DNA of 50,000 bases from an uncultured Bacteroidota bacterium (GCA_902586435.1 CACIHJ010000007.1:1-50000); one strand, 5' to 3'; positions 37,612 to 46,726 are shown, counted from the stretch's first letter. Made by a program: numbers and translations. Notes: a model not told the origin generated them from the letters alone.

Positions 37612-37618
37612 ATATTTA
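37611..37618 (+). promoter_or_regulatory. Candidate -7 box for yqgE, four bases from ATG
   Basis: TATATTTA matches TAnnTTTG at seven of eight positions, directly follows the terminator T-run, and ends four bases before the ATG, again predicting a leaderless mRNA. Confidence 0.4.
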
Positions 37619-37622
37619 TTTC

Positions 37623-38147
37623 ATGAAGGGTAATATTTTAATAGCCTCTCCTAATCTTTTATTTGATAGTTTTTTTTCAAAAACTATTATTCTAATCGTT
37701 GACCAGACTAAAGATGGCTATACTGGTTTTATTCTTAATAAAGCTTTAAAACTAAAAATAAAAGAGGTAAAAGAATTTACAATATATAGTGGTGGTCCCG
37801 TATCTGGCGAGAATCTTTATTTTATCTATAAAACCAAAGAGCCAATTAAAGGGAGTCTGAAAGTGACAGAAAATATTTATTGGGGTGGAAATATTGATGA
37901 AATTTTTAAATTAATAAAAGAAAAAGTAATAGCTAAAAGTGAAATTAGATTTTTCATAGGCTATTCTGGATGGGATAAGAATCAATTAAAAAATGAGATA
38001 AAAAATAAAAATTGGATAGTAGGAAAAAATAGAACAGGCAATATATTAAATATTAATAGTCAAAAGCATTGGAAAAATGAAATGAAAAAATTAGGTGGAG
38101 AATATCTTCTTTGGTCTGAGTCACCTAAGAATCCAATATCAAATTAA
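37623..38147 (+). CDS. yqgE: YqgE/AlgH family protein (DUF179)
   Basis: A 174-residue protein opening with KGNILIASPNLLFDSFFSKTI and GYTGFILNKAL, the DUF179 signature; a later FIGYSGWDKNQL is also typical. Function is not established in the family, though it is widely conserved. It abuts the opposing START-like gene without a gap (stop to stop). Confidence 0.93.
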   Translation: MKGNILIASPNLLFDSFFSKTIILIVDQTKDGYTGFILNKALKLKIKEVKEFTIYSGGPVSGENLYFIYKTKEPIKGSLKVTENIYWGGNIDEIFKLIKEKVIAKSEIRFFIGYSGWDKNQLKNEIKNKNWIVGKNRTGNILNINSQKHWKNEMKKLGGEYLLWSESPKNPISN

Positions 38148-38540
38148 TTAAGTAGAACCCAGGACTTGTTTTAAATCTGAAATCAAACTATCCCATAGTA
38201 ACTTTGATTCTTCCAGTTCATCTTCTGGAGAAAAATCTGTAACAATAAGTGAAACATCTTTTGTTATCTCATCCATTTGAATTGTAAATTCAAAGTAACA
38301 GTCTTCTTCGTCTTCTTCTCCATTCATCCATTGAAATTTAACTTTTTCATATGGTCTTTTAGAGATAAGCTTAGCATCTTCTTGAGATTCACCCCAAAAA
38401 AAAGTGTATTTCTCACCTCTAGAATTCACATCATCAGAAAACCATTCAGAAAGACCTGAAGGAGTTGACAGGTATTGAAATAATAACTGAGGTGAAGATT
38501 GAAAATCATATTCAATTGAAAACTGTTTTTTCGGAATCAT
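38148..38540 (-). CDS. START-like domain protein (SRPBCC fold)
   Basis: A 130-residue protein of the Bacteroidota START-like family, related to AHA1/SRPBCC folds: SIEYDFQSSPQLLFQYLSTP then LSEWFSDDV and the acidic MNGEEDEEDCYFEF. Ligand unknown. Adjacent to yqgE and HU, as is common in the phylum. No signal peptide, so cytoplasmic. Confidence 0.85.
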   Translation of the reverse strand: MIPKKQFSIEYDFQSSPQLLFQYLSTPSGLSEWFSDDVNSRGEKYTFFWGESQEDAKLISKRPYEKVKFQWMNGEEDEEDCYFEFTIQMDEITKDVSLIVTDFSPEDELEESKLLWDSLISDLKQVLGST

Positions 38541-38635
38541 TTATGAATATTATAATAATTGCCAATATATTAAAAAAACTTTATCATTTAGGAAAATTGA
38601 TAAATTATTAAGCTAATAGAGTATTTTTTGTTTTA

Positions 38636-38643
38636 TATATTTG
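38636..38643 (+). promoter_or_regulatory. Candidate -7 box for tRNA-CAU
   Basis: TATATTTG is a perfect match ending 12 bases before the mature tRNA 5' end. Confidence 0.55.
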
Positions 38644-38655
38644 CATATCTTAGTT

Positions 38656-38729
38656 GGCGAGGTAGCTCAGTTGGTGAGAGCGTCGGATTCATAACCCGGA
38701 GGTCGGGAGTTCAAATCTCCCTCTCGCTA
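38656..38729 (+). tRNA. tRNA with CAU anticodon (probably elongator Met)
   Basis: A complete cloverleaf: acceptor GGCGAGG pairs with TCTCGCT with G-U at both ends, D-arm GCTC/GAGC, anticodon loop TTCATAA, and T-arm GGGAG/CTCCC around TTCAAAT. CCA is not encoded; the discriminator is A at 38729. No GGG/CCC pairs in the anticodon stem, so not the initiator. The innermost anticodon-stem pair is A-C rather than Watson-Crick. A lysidine-modified tRNA-Ile (CAU) is a possible alternative. Confidence 0.93.
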
Positions 38730-38744
38730 CATTAAAAATAAACT

Positions 38745-39413
38745 ATGAAAAGATTTTTTTATATTTTTTATTCATTATTATTCATTATAGTTTTTTCTTG
38801 TTCAAAAAAAAATATACTAGAAGAAGAAATAGTAGTTGAGCCAACTCTATTTAGTTGTGTCAGTTATGATACATTACTAGATCCATTAACAACAAAAGAT
38901 GATGACCTAATGCAATATTGGGACATATTTGTAGCTGATGTCTTATGTACAAAAGGTGCACCTGATTATGGGCAGCAGAATACAGTTGTGAACATATTCT
39001 TTGAATATGAAAGTGATGCTGCTATTGCAGCCGGTGTAACTCAAAGTCATATAGCTTATTCTAGCTTTGATGGTTATTGTAATAGTGCTAAAGTAAATGT
39101 TGGTGTTGACTGGAGGTCATGGACTGAGATGTCATTGCTTAAAAGATTATGGGTAATGTATCATGAATTTGGTCATGACGTATACAGATATGAACATAGT
39201 CCTGATCCAGCTGATATAATGTATTATTCAAGTACTCCAGGTTTTATTAAAATAAATGATTTTATTGAAGCTAAAGATAGGTTTATAAAAAGAGATTTTC
39301 CTGGGATTTCTTATATCAGTTGCCCTTCTGATTTTAGTGATGATATTAGTAATGAATATGAGGACTATCATATATGCTCCCTACATCCACCTGACTTTTT
39401 AGATGAGTACTAG
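38745..39413 (+). CDS. Metzincin-like metalloprotease lipoprotein
   Basis: A 222-residue lipoprotein (FIIVFSC with C19 the likely lipidation site). The zinc motif HEFGHDVYRYEH gives H140, E141, H144 and H151, followed by the Met-turn-like ADIMYYSS (M159). This is close to matrix-metalloprotease HEFGHxxGxxH but with one extra residue before the third His. Several Cys elsewhere could form disulfides. A cell-surface zinc peptidase is likely; substrate unknown. Begins 15 bases after the tRNA, so possibly co-transcribed with it. Confidence 0.78.
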   Translation: MKRFFYIFYSLLFIIVFSCSKKNILEEEIVVEPTLFSCVSYDTLLDPLTTKDDDLMQYWDIFVADVLCTKGAPDYGQQNTVVNIFFEYESDAAIAAGVTQSHIAYSSFDGYCNSAKVNVGVDWRSWTEMSLLKRLWVMYHEFGHDVYRYEHSPDPADIMYYSSTPGFIKINDFIEAKDRFIKRDFPGISYISCPSDFSDDISNEYEDYHICSLHPPDFLDEY

Positions 39414-39438
39414 ATTGACTTAATTATATAAACTGTAA

Positions 39439-40473
39439 TTAATTCTGATAACTTTCAACTCTTGGATTCATAATTTTAAACCATAAAGGCGGAACCATAG
39501 ATAATAATATTGAAGTTGGGTATCCATATGGAAGCTGAGGACTTTCGTCTATACTTTCAAGAACTTGATATTTTTTTGAAGAAATAAAATGATGGTCACT
39601 ATGTCTTGTTAATTCATATAAAACAAGCCTACCAACAACATGATTAGAATTCCATGAATGAATAGTCTTAACTCTCTCATACCTTCCATTTTCATCCTTT
39701 TTTCTTGATAAACCATAATGTTCTATATAATTTATAGTCTCAAGAAAAAGAAATGAAATAACAGATATTATTAAAGAGTAAAACATAACGGTTAAACCAT
39801 AATTAAAGTAGATAAGATAGATAAACAAAAATTGAAAAATAAGATAAAACATCATATCATTTTTAATTGAAAAGAAATTATGTTTAGATATCTTTAAAAG
39901 CTTTAATTGAAGTTTCCAAGCACCTATATATTGACCAATAACAGATGTTATCCAAAAACTATAAAGTGATTGTTTATATTTAGCTGTAGCTGGATCTTCT
40001 TCTGTTCCAACATTCACATGATGTCCAAAGTTATGCTCTATATAAAAATGCATGTATTGGGATGGCATAAGTAGCAATTTTGAACAAGTCCTACTAAAAA
40101 AGGATTTTCTATGACCTAACTCATGAGCAACATTAATCCCATTAGTTGCCATCATAATTGAAGTTGAAGCAATTAAACCAATTATCTCTATTGAAGAATT
40201 ACTATAGAATAACATATTTAACGAAAGAAAAAATATTGAGAAGACTAGTGGAACATTTAAATATAAGAGTATGTCAAAGAATATATCCATTGACCTGTTC
40301 TTCTTGACTTCATCAGACATCTCTTCATTACTCTCTTTTAATAACATTTCAAGAGCTGGGATAAAAACAAAAGCATAAATAACTGTCATATAGGTATATC
40401 CTCCTCCAAGAAGAATTCCAACAATTGTAACAATTGCAATTGTATATGACATTAAATATTTTAAATCACTCAT
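39439..40473 (-). CDS. alkB: Alkane 1-monooxygenase, AlkB-type
   Basis: A 344-residue integral-membrane di-iron hydroxylase. All four characteristic boxes are visible: [34 protein letters not shown] and LTRHSDHH. About six hydrophobic segments surround them. AlkB enzymes hydroxylate medium-chain alkanes or related chains and need rubredoxin and its reductase, neither of which lies in this window. It overlaps the aconitase stop by eight bases, so it is likely made from the aconitase transcript. Confidence 0.92.
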   Translation of the reverse strand: MSDLKYLMSYTIAIVTIVGILLGGGYTYMTVIYAFVFIPALEMLLKESNEEMSDEVKKNRSMDIFFDILLYLNVPLVFSIFFLSLNMLFYSNSSIEIIGLIASTSIMMATNGINVAHELGHRKSFFSRTCSKLLLMPSQYMHFYIEHNFGHHVNVGTEEDPATAKYKQSLYSFWITSVIGQYIGAWKLQLKLLKISKHNFFSIKNDMMFYLIFQFLFIYLIYFNYGLTVMFYSLIISVISFLFLETINYIEHYGLSRKKDENGRYERVKTIHSWNSNHVVGRLVLYELTRHSDHHFISSKKYQVLESIDESPQLPYGYPTSILLSMVPPLWFKIMNPRVESYQN

Positions 40474-42727
40474 TTGATTTAATTAAGTTTAAAGCAGAAC
40501 CATTTTTAAACCATTCAATTTGCTGAGTATTAAATGTATGATTAAGCTTAATCATTTCTTTACTTCCATTAATATGAACAATCTCAAGTGAAAGCTGTTC
40601 CCCTTTAGTAAATTTAGTTAAATCTACAAAATTAAATATATCATCTTCTTCTATTTTATCATAATCATTTTCATTATCAAAAGTAAGAGCTAACATACCT
40701 TGTTTCTTTAAATTAGTTTCATGAATCCTTGCAAATGATTTTACAATTACAGCTTTCACACCAAGGTGTCTTGGCTCCATGGCTGCATGCTCTCTAGATG
40801 ATCCTTCTCCATAATTATGATCACCAACAACTATTGTGCTAATATTATTTTTTTTATAAAATCTTTGAGTTTCAGGAACTGGACCATATTCTCCAGTAAC
40901 TAAGTTCTTAACATTATTAGTTTTCATGTTAAATGCGTTAACAGCTCCTATCAAGCAGTTGTCTGATATATTATCAAGGTGACCTCTATATCTAAGCCAT
41001 GGACCAGCCATTGAAATATGGTCCGTTGTACATTTCCCATGTGCTTTAATTAATAATCTTGCATTAGATATATTTTTACCATCCCATGGTTCAAAAGGCT
41101 CAAGGAGTTGAAGTCTTTGTGAATCCTTGTTAACTTTTATCTCTATACTTGAACCATCTTCTGGAGGCTCTACATAACCATTTTCCTCAACTGAAAACCC
41201 ATTTTTCGGAAGTTCATCTCCAATAGGAGGTTCAAGTTTGATTTCTTTATTTTCTGAGTTAGTTAAGGTATCTGTAATTGGATTAAAATCTAATCTTCCA
41301 GATAGGGCTATTGCCATAACCATCTCAGGAGAAGAAACAAATGCATGAGTGTTTGGGTTTCCATCATTCCTTTTCGCAAAATTTCTATTAAATGAATGAA
41401 CTATTGAGTTTTTTTTATTATTATCTTCTCCCTCCCTATTCCATTGACCAATACAAGGTCCACATGCATTGGTAAAAATTTTTGACTCTAAATCCTCAAA
41501 TATTTTTATTAAACCGTCTCTTTCAGCTGTATATCTAACTTGTTCAGAGCCAGGGTTTATCCCGAGCTTAGATTTTATTTTTAATTTACTTTTTTTTGCT
41601 TGAGAAGCAATAGATGCAGCACGAGATAGGTCCTCGTAAGAAGAATTAGTACAAGATCCTATTAAACCCCAGTCAACATCTAATGGCCATTTCTCTTTTG
41701 CAGCTTTCTCCTTCATCTCAGATACAGGAGTTGCTAGATCCGGTGTAAATGGTCCATTAAGATGAGGGGATAATTCATCAAGATTTATCTCAATTACTTG
41801 ATCAAAGTATTCATTTGGATTAGCATATACTTCTGGATCAGCGGTAAGGTGATGTTTTATTTCATCTGCAGCTTTAACAATATCTGTTCTTCCAGTTGAA
41901 TTAAGATATCGTTCCATAGACTCATCATATCCAAAAATTGAAGTTGTAGCACCAACTTCAGCACCCATATTACATATCGTTCCTTTACCAGTACATGATA
42001 GTGATTTTGCACCTTCTCCAAAATATTCAATTATTGCCCCTGTTCCACCTTTTACAGTAAGTATTCCTGCAACTTTTAATATAACATCTTTTGCAGAAGA
42101 CCAACCATTTAGATTTCCTTTTAAATGAACTCCTATTAATTTTGGAAATTTTAATTCCCACGGCATTCCAGCCATAACATCAACAGCATCCGCTCCACCA
42201 ACACCAATAGCAACCATACCAAGACCTCCTGCATTCACTGTGTGTGAATCAGTCCCAATCATCATTCCTCCTGGAAAAGCATAATTCTCAAGAACAACTT
42301 GGTGAATTATCCCTGCCCCAGGCTTCCAAAAACCTATACCGTATTTTTTTGATGTAGACTCGAGAAAGTCAAATACTTCAGAACTAACTTTATTGGCTTG
42401 CTGCAGATCTTTTTTTGCTCCAGATTGAGCTAAAATCAAATGATCACAATGAACAGTTGTAGGAACAGCAACCTTTTGTTTCCCTGCCTGCATAAATTGT
42501 AATAGTGCCATTTGGGCAGTAGCATCTTGACATGTAACACGATCGGGTCCAAAATCTACATAATCAACACCTCTTATATATGGATTAGATATTTCTTCAT
42601 TCCATAGATGAGAATACAGAACCTTTTCAGACAAAGTTAAAGGCTTTCCTGTAACCTGTTTTGCACGTTCAATTTTTGAGGACATCTCAGAATAAACTCT
42701 TTTTATTACATCTATATCAAAAGCCAT
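40466..42727 (-). CDS. acnA: Aconitate hydratase (mitochondrial-type)
   Basis: Citrate to isocitrate in the TCA cycle. The 753-residue protein has the [4Fe-4S] cysteines in [11 protein letters not shown] and [10 protein letters not shown], and the swivel-domain [17 protein letters not shown]. Length and layout match the mitochondrial-type aconitases common in Bacteroidota rather than the longer AcnA/IRP type. The symbol is therefore approximate. A -7 box lies 16 bases upstream and alkB overlaps its end. Confidence 0.95.
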   Translation of the reverse strand: MAFDIDVIKRVYSEMSSKIERAKQVTGKPLTLSEKVLYSHLWNEEISNPYIRGVDYVDFGPDRVTCQDATAQMALLQFMQAGKQKVAVPTTVHCDHLILAQSGAKKDLQQANKVSSEVFDFLESTSKKYGIGFWKPGAGIIHQVVLENYAFPGGMMIGTDSHTVNAGGLGMVAIGVGGADAVDVMAGMPWELKFPKLIGVHLKGNLNGWSSAKDVILKVAGILTVKGGTGAIIEYFGEGAKSLSCTGKGTICNMGAEVGATTSIFGYDESMERYLNSTGRTDIVKAADEIKHHLTADPEVYANPNEYFDQVIEINLDELSPHLNGPFTPDLATPVSEMKEKAAKEKWPLDVDWGLIGSCTNSSYEDLSRAASIASQAKKSKLKIKSKLGINPGSEQVRYTAERDGLIKIFEDLESKIFTNACGPCIGQWNREGEDNNKKNSIVHSFNRNFAKRNDGNPNTHAFVSSPEMVMAIALSGRLDFNPITDTLTNSENKEIKLEPPIGDELPKNGFSVEENGYVEPPEDGSSIEIKVNKDSQRLQLLEPFEPWDGKNISNARLLIKAHGKCTTDHISMAGPWLRYRGHLDNISDNCLIGAVNAFNMKTNNVKNLVTGEYGPVPETQRFYKKNNISTIVVGDHNYGEGSSREHAAMEPRHLGVKAVIVKSFARIHETNLKKQGMLALTFDNENDYDKIEEDDIFNFVDLTKFTKGEQLSLEIVHINGSKEMIKLNHTFNTQQIEWFKNGSALNLIKSNE

Positions 42728-42743
42728 AAAATAAATTTCAGTA

Positions 42744-42751
42744 CAAAAATA
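42744..42751 (-). promoter_or_regulatory. Candidate -7 box for aconitase-alkB
   Basis: Minus-strand TATTTTTG is a perfect TAnnTTTG match, 16 bases before the aconitase ATG. Confidence 0.5.
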
Positions 42752-42759
42752 ATATAATA

Positions 42760-43434
42760 TTATTTAGTTTTAGAGACTATTTCTTCTATTGTTTTTAAAT
42801 CAGAGTCTAAGCTATTTGAGGAATTAGATTTTAGAATCCCTGATAAATGAATTTCTTTAAAGCCTAGATTCTTAAATTCTAAACAGTTCTCTTTGTTTAT
42901 TCCTCCGCCTGGCATAATCGCAATTCTATTGTTTGAGTATTTGTTTAAAGAAATGAGATTTTCGATACCATTTATTGCATCAGATTGATTGCCAGAACAA
43001 AGAATCCTTGAGAATCCACTCTCTACTAGCATGTCAATAGACTTTTTTTGATTATTTAAATAATCAAAGGATCGGTGAAAAGTTAAATCCATGTTGTTTG
43101 TAAGTTCTCTTACATCATTTATAAATTCATCATCAATTTCTCCATTTAATTTTATTGAACCAACCACAAATCCATTTACCCCTAATTCCATTATTGACAT
43201 GATATCATTTTTCATTTTATCAATTTCATTACTATTATATATGAAGTTACCAGGCCTTGACCTAACCAAAACATGAATTGGTATTTTGGAAATACTTAAA
43301 GCTTCTTTGATAAATTCAATTGAAGGTGTTAGCCCACCAACATTATAATTTGAACATAACTCAATCCTGTCAGCTCCAGCCCTGTTAGCATTTAAAACAG
43401 ACTTTATAGTTGTTGCACATATCTCTATAATCAT
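42760..43434 (-). CDS. cutC: CutC family protein
   Basis: A 224-residue TIM-barrel protein with [19 protein letters not shown] near the start, [10 protein letters not shown] and [11 protein letters not shown], all CutC hallmarks. The family was named for copper homeostasis, a role that is disputed. The stop lies 32 bases from the aconitase start on the same strand, leaving room for the aconitase promoter. Confidence 0.93.
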   Translation of the reverse strand: MIIEICATTIKSVLNANRAGADRIELCSNYNVGGLTPSIEFIKEALSISKIPIHVLVRSRPGNFIYNSNEIDKMKNDIMSIMELGVNGFVVGSIKLNGEIDDEFINDVRELTNNMDLTFHRSFDYLNNQKKSIDMLVESGFSRILCSGNQSDAINGIENLISLNKYSNNRIAIMPGGGINKENCLEFKNLGFKEIHLSGILKSNSSNSLDSDLKTIEEIVSKTK

Positions 43435-43478
43435 GATTTATAGTTAAAACTTTTACTTTATAATAAATTTAGTTAAAT

Positions 43479-43486
43479 TCATTTTG
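43479..43486 (+). promoter_or_regulatory. Candidate -7 box for GMC gene, four bases from ATG
   Basis: TCATTTTG matches TAnnTTTG at seven of eight positions and ends four bases before the ATG, the same spacing as at kdsA, mscS, ftsE and yqgE. Confidence 0.35.
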
Positions 43487-43490
43487 GTTT

Positions 43491-45206
43491 ATGGAAATAA
43501 TAAACAATTCTAAAGAATATGACGTAATTGTTGTTGGTTCTGGAGCAGGTGGAGGTATGGCAACAAAAATTCTATCTGATGCAGGCCTTAAAATTGCTGT
43601 TGTAGAAGCAGGCCCTTATTTTGATCCTGCAAATCCAGATCAAATGACTCAATTAAAATGGCCTTGGGAATCTCCTAGGAGAGGATCTGGAACCACTAGA
43701 GCCTTCGGTGACTTTCATATGTCTTATGGGGATTGGGAAGTAGATGGAGAACCATACACAGTTGAGAAAGATACTAGTTTTAGATGGTGGAGATCAAGGA
43801 TGTTAGGTGGTAGGACAAATCATTGGGGTAGGATATCTTTAAGATTTGGGCCAAAAGACTTTAAGAGTAAAGACTATGATGGTTTGGGAGAGAACTGGCC
43901 TATTAGCTATGATGATATAAAACCCTACTATGATAAGTTAGATAAACTTATTGGTGTATTTGGGACTAAAGAAAATATTTTTAATGAGCCTGATGGGTTC
44001 TTTCTACCTCCTCCTAAGCCAAGGCTACATGAATTGTTTTACATAAAAGGAGCAAGAAAATCTGGTGTTACAGTTATTCCTTCTAGGTTATCAATTTTAA
44101 CTAAGAGAATCAATAACACTAGAGGGGTATGTTTTTATTGTGGTCAATGTGATAGATCATGCTCAGCATATGCTGATTTTTCATCTAGCTCTTGTTATGT
44201 AATACCATCATTAAAGGGAGGAATGGTTGATTTATATACAAACTCTATGGTTATCGAAGTAAAAACAGATAAAAATGGAAGGGCAACAGGAGTTTCTTAT
44301 ATAAATAAAGATAATGGAAGAGAATATTCAATTAAAGGTAAAGTTGTTGTTTTAGCTGCCTCCGCATGTAGCTCTGCTAGGATTTTATTAAACTCTAAAA
44401 GTAAAGCCCATCCAAATGGACTAGGGAATAGCAGTAATCTTATTGGGAAGTATCTACATGACACAACTGGAGCTGGAAGAACAGTTTTTATTCCAGATCT
44501 TATAAATAGAAAAACATATAATGAAGATGGTGTTGGAGGTATGCATGTCTACTCTCCTTGGTGGCTAGACAATAAGAAACTTGACTTCCCAAGAGGGTAT
44601 CATATAGAAATTGGTAGAAGTTTTACAATGCCTGAATACGGATTTGGATATAATCCAAATGAATTTAATAAATTCTTTGGGTTAAAAGTTGGAGGTTATG
44701 GAGACAAACTAAGGCAAGATGTAAAAAAATATTATGGTTCGACAATTGGACTATCTGGAAGAGGTGAAGCAATTCCAAGAGAAGATAATTATTGTGAAAT
44801 AGACCCTAATACAAAAGATAAATGGGGTGTTCCAGTTCTTAAGTTTAGATATAAATGGTCTGATTATGAGTTAAAACAAGCTAAGCATATGCATGATACT
44901 TTTGAAGAGCTAGCATATAATATGGGTGGGATTGCTTTAGGTAATAAACCTACTAAAGAACAGAAATATGGTATATCTGCTCCTGGTGAAATTATACATG
45001 AAGTTGGAACAACTAGAATGGGAGATGATCCTTATAAATCTGTTGTTAATAAATATGAAAGGCTTCATGATGTAGATAATGTATTTGTAGTTGACGCGGG
45101 ACCATTTGTTTCTCAAGCAGATAAAAATCCTACTTGGACAATTATGGCATTGTCATGGAGAACATCTGAATATATAATTGATCAACTAAAAAAACAAAAT
45201 ATATAA
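43491..45206 (+). CDS. GMC-family FAD oxidoreductase with CX2CX2CX3C motif
   Basis: A 571-residue FAD-dependent oxidoreductase with the dinucleotide loop VVGSGAGGGMA (15-25), the GMC block GGRTNHWGRIS near 107 and the terminal KNPTWTIMALSWR. A His in IHEVGTTRMG is the likely catalytic base region. Between them lies CFYCGQCDRSC (C214, C217, C220, C224), spaced like a ferredoxin [4Fe-4S] motif but without the following Pro. It is coupled by a one-base overlap to a gluconate 2-dehydrogenase subunit 3-like gene, so the pair probably forms a periplasmic sugar or alcohol dehydrogenase. No Sec signal is obvious, so export would be by piggy-back. Confidence 0.88.
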   Translation: MEIINNSKEYDVIVVGSGAGGGMATKILSDAGLKIAVVEAGPYFDPANPDQMTQLKWPWESPRRGSGTTRAFGDFHMSYGDWEVDGEPYTVEKDTSFRWWRSRMLGGRTNHWGRISLRFGPKDFKSKDYDGLGENWPISYDDIKPYYDKLDKLIGVFGTKENIFNEPDGFFLPPPKPRLHELFYIKGARKSGVTVIPSRLSILTKRINNTRGVCFYCGQCDRSCSAYADFSSSSCYVIPSLKGGMVDLYTNSMVIEVKTDKNGRATGVSYINKDNGREYSIKGKVVVLAASACSSARILLNSKSKAHPNGLGNSSNLIGKYLHDTTGAGRTVFIPDLINRKTYNEDGVGGMHVYSPWWLDNKKLDFPRGYHIEIGRSFTMPEYGFGYNPNEFNKFFGLKVGGYGDKLRQDVKKYYGSTIGLSGRGEAIPREDNYCEIDPNTKDKWGVPVLKFRYKWSDYELKQAKHMHDTFEELAYNMGGIALGNKPTKEQKYGISAPGEIIHEVGTTRMGDDPYKSVVNKYERLHDVDNVFVVDAGPFVSQADKNPTWTIMALSWRTSEYIIDQLKKQNI

Positions 45207-45925
45207 TGGACAGAAGAGAATCTATCAAAAATATACTTTTAGGATCAATTGGCTCATCAGTTCTACTAGAAAGCTGTGTTTCTCTTGACAAGGAAGTTTT
45301 AGATAAAATATGGGAATATCAATATGGAAGGACTCCTGAAGAAAAAGAGAGAGATGAGAAATTTTTAAACTCAAAGTTTTTTAATGAAAATGAGTTAAAA
45401 ACAATTGAAAAAATTGCAAATATTATTTTACCTCCTAACGAAATTGGTAATATAAATGATGCTGGTGTGGTTGAAATGTTTGAATTTATTGCGAAAGACT
45501 GGAGTACCCCTGCGCACAATAACTATGGTGAAAAAGTTTTAAGACGAGGTGTAATTGTTTTTGATCAATTATGTACTGAAAAGTTTGGACTAAAACTATT
45601 AGACTGCTCTGAGTCTCAAATTAAATTACTTTTTGATGAGATTTCATATGAAGATAAGTCTTTAAAAGATCAAAAAGAAAGCGTAAAACTTTTTGCAACA
45701 TTTAGAGGTATGGTTGTTACAGGATATTTTACTTCTGAAATTGGCATTAAAGATTTAGGCTATAAAGGAAATACACCTAATGTATGGGATGGTGTACCTA
45801 ATGATGTTTTAGAACAATATAAAGGTATTGTATCCTATGATAAAGAGTGGATTGATAAATGTATTGATCAAAGTAAGAGAGGAGAAATTGCTGAGTGGGA
45901 TGAAGAAGGGAATCTCTTAACATAA
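45206..45925 (+). CDS. Gluconate 2-dehydrogenase subunit 3 family protein
   Basis: A 239-residue small subunit that partners GMC dehydrogenases. The N-terminus MDRRESIKNILLGS carries RR-E-S followed by a short hydrophobic stretch ending in LLESC, reminiscent of a Tat lipoprotein signal. The body includes ANIILPPNEIGN and the late TGYFTSEIG-LGY block typical of the family. If Tat-exported, it could carry the signal-less GMC subunit across folded. No cytochrome c subunit is seen next to it. Confidence 0.85.
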   Translation: MDRRESIKNILLGSIGSSVLLESCVSLDKEVLDKIWEYQYGRTPEEKERDEKFLNSKFFNENELKTIEKIANIILPPNEIGNINDAGVVEMFEFIAKDWSTPAHNNYGEKVLRRGVIVFDQLCTEKFGLKLLDCSESQIKLLFDEISYEDKSLKDQKESVKLFATFRGMVVTGYFTSEIGIKDLGYKGNTPNVWDGVPNDVLEQYKGIVSYDKEWIDKCIDQSKRGEIAEWDEEGNLLT

Positions 45926-45927
45926 AA

Positions 45928-46088
45928 TAAGCCCGTATTTAGTGAATTTGCGTAAACTCCTTTTAAACAGGATTAAGGCTAATCAAATGATCAAGGATCT
46001 ATTCTAGATAGCTTGCTTTAACACTTGTACTCACCTTTTTTAATTGTATACTCGTTGAGTTTACCAAAGTATCACTAATACAGGCTTA
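45928..46088 (-). ncRNA. ssrS: 6S-like regulatory RNA (6S-Flavo type, putative)
   Basis: The two ends of this 161-base stretch pair over about 30 bases with small bulges: TAAGCCYGTATT, AGTGA and GTAAACTC blocks are mirrored. The middle is mostly open with internal stems. A long closing rod with a central bubble is the 6S RNA layout that mimics an open promoter and binds RNA polymerase. Position directly downstream of zapA matches 6S genes in other bacteria. Strand is inferred from a TAAATTTA box on the minus strand just upstream; the rod alone is nearly symmetric. Confidence 0.72.
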
Positions 46089-46091
46089 CAA

Positions 46092-46099
46092 TAAATTTA
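46092..46099 (-). promoter_or_regulatory. Candidate -7 box for the 6S-like RNA
   Basis: Minus-strand TAAATTTA matches seven of eight positions and ends three bases before the RNA rod begins, fitting a transcription start at about 46088. Confidence 0.4.
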
Positions 46100-46104
46100 A
46101 GAAC

Positions 46105-46392
46105 TTATATTATATTATCAATAGAATCAATCATTTTTGTGATCTTTTCATCAATTTCATTATCAGTTACACTATTATTACTAAGATTTTGCTGTAGCTT
46201 AGCTGCAAACTGAATGCAAGCCATTGCTAGAAGGTCTTGTTTGTCTTTAACAGAATAGTTTTCTTCAAGTTTTTTAAGACTGGATTCAATTTTTTTAACC
46301 GCGTCCCTAAAGAAAACCTCTTGAGATCTTTCAATTGTTAAGGGGTATAACCTATCCCCAATATTTAATTTAATTTTTATATAATCACTCAT
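46105..46392 (-). CDS. zapA: Cell division protein ZapA
   Basis: A 95-residue FtsZ-ring stabiliser. The N-terminus SDYIKIKLNIGDRLYPLTIERSQE-like strand pattern, a central KIESSLKKLEENYSVKDKQD helix and LLAMACIQFAAKLQQN are typical of ZapA, which forms a coiled-coil tetramer. Small coiled-coil gene lies two bases upstream. The stop is 17 bases from the 6S-like RNA. Confidence 0.88.
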   Translation of the reverse strand: MSDYIKIKLNIGDRLYPLTIERSQEVFFRDAVKKIESSLKKLEENYSVKDKQDLLAMACIQFAAKLQQNLSNNSVTDNEIDEKITKMIDSIDNII

Positions 46393-46394
46393 CC

Positions 46395-46679
46395 TCAGCT
46401 TGTTGATATATCATTTATACAATCATCTATTTCTTTAATCATATAATCAATCTTATTTTTTAAAAATTGCTTATCCTTCTCATCTCCTTCAAAAGCACTC
46501 TTTAGTTTAAGATTTTTTTTATGATCTTCTACTTCTTTGGTTTTAATGTCAAGATCAATATTTAATTGACTAAGTGTACTAGTTTTTTTTAATAATCTTT
46601 TATTCTCATTCTCAAGACTACTTATCTTTTTAAAAAGTTGATCTAATTTTAGTTTTAATTTATCTATTTTACCTGTCAT
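46395..46679 (-). CDS. Short coiled-coil protein upstream of zapA
   Basis: A 94-residue, highly charged, mostly helical protein: KIDKLKLKLDQLFKKISSL shows heptad-like spacing, and the sequence continues with a second helix. It contains no Cys, Trp or membrane segment. In flavobacteria a coiled-coil gene in this position, next to zapA, is common; a ZapB-like division role is possible, but sequence does not prove it. Confidence 0.75.
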   Translation of the reverse strand: MTGKIDKLKLKLDQLFKKISSLENENKRLLKKTSTLSQLNIDLDIKTKEVEDHKKNLKLKSAFEGDEKDKQFLKNKIDYMIKEIDDCINDISTS

Positions 46680-46726
46680 TTTATATAAATAAGTTAAATC
46701 CTTATTAATTTATAAAAATCTTGAAT

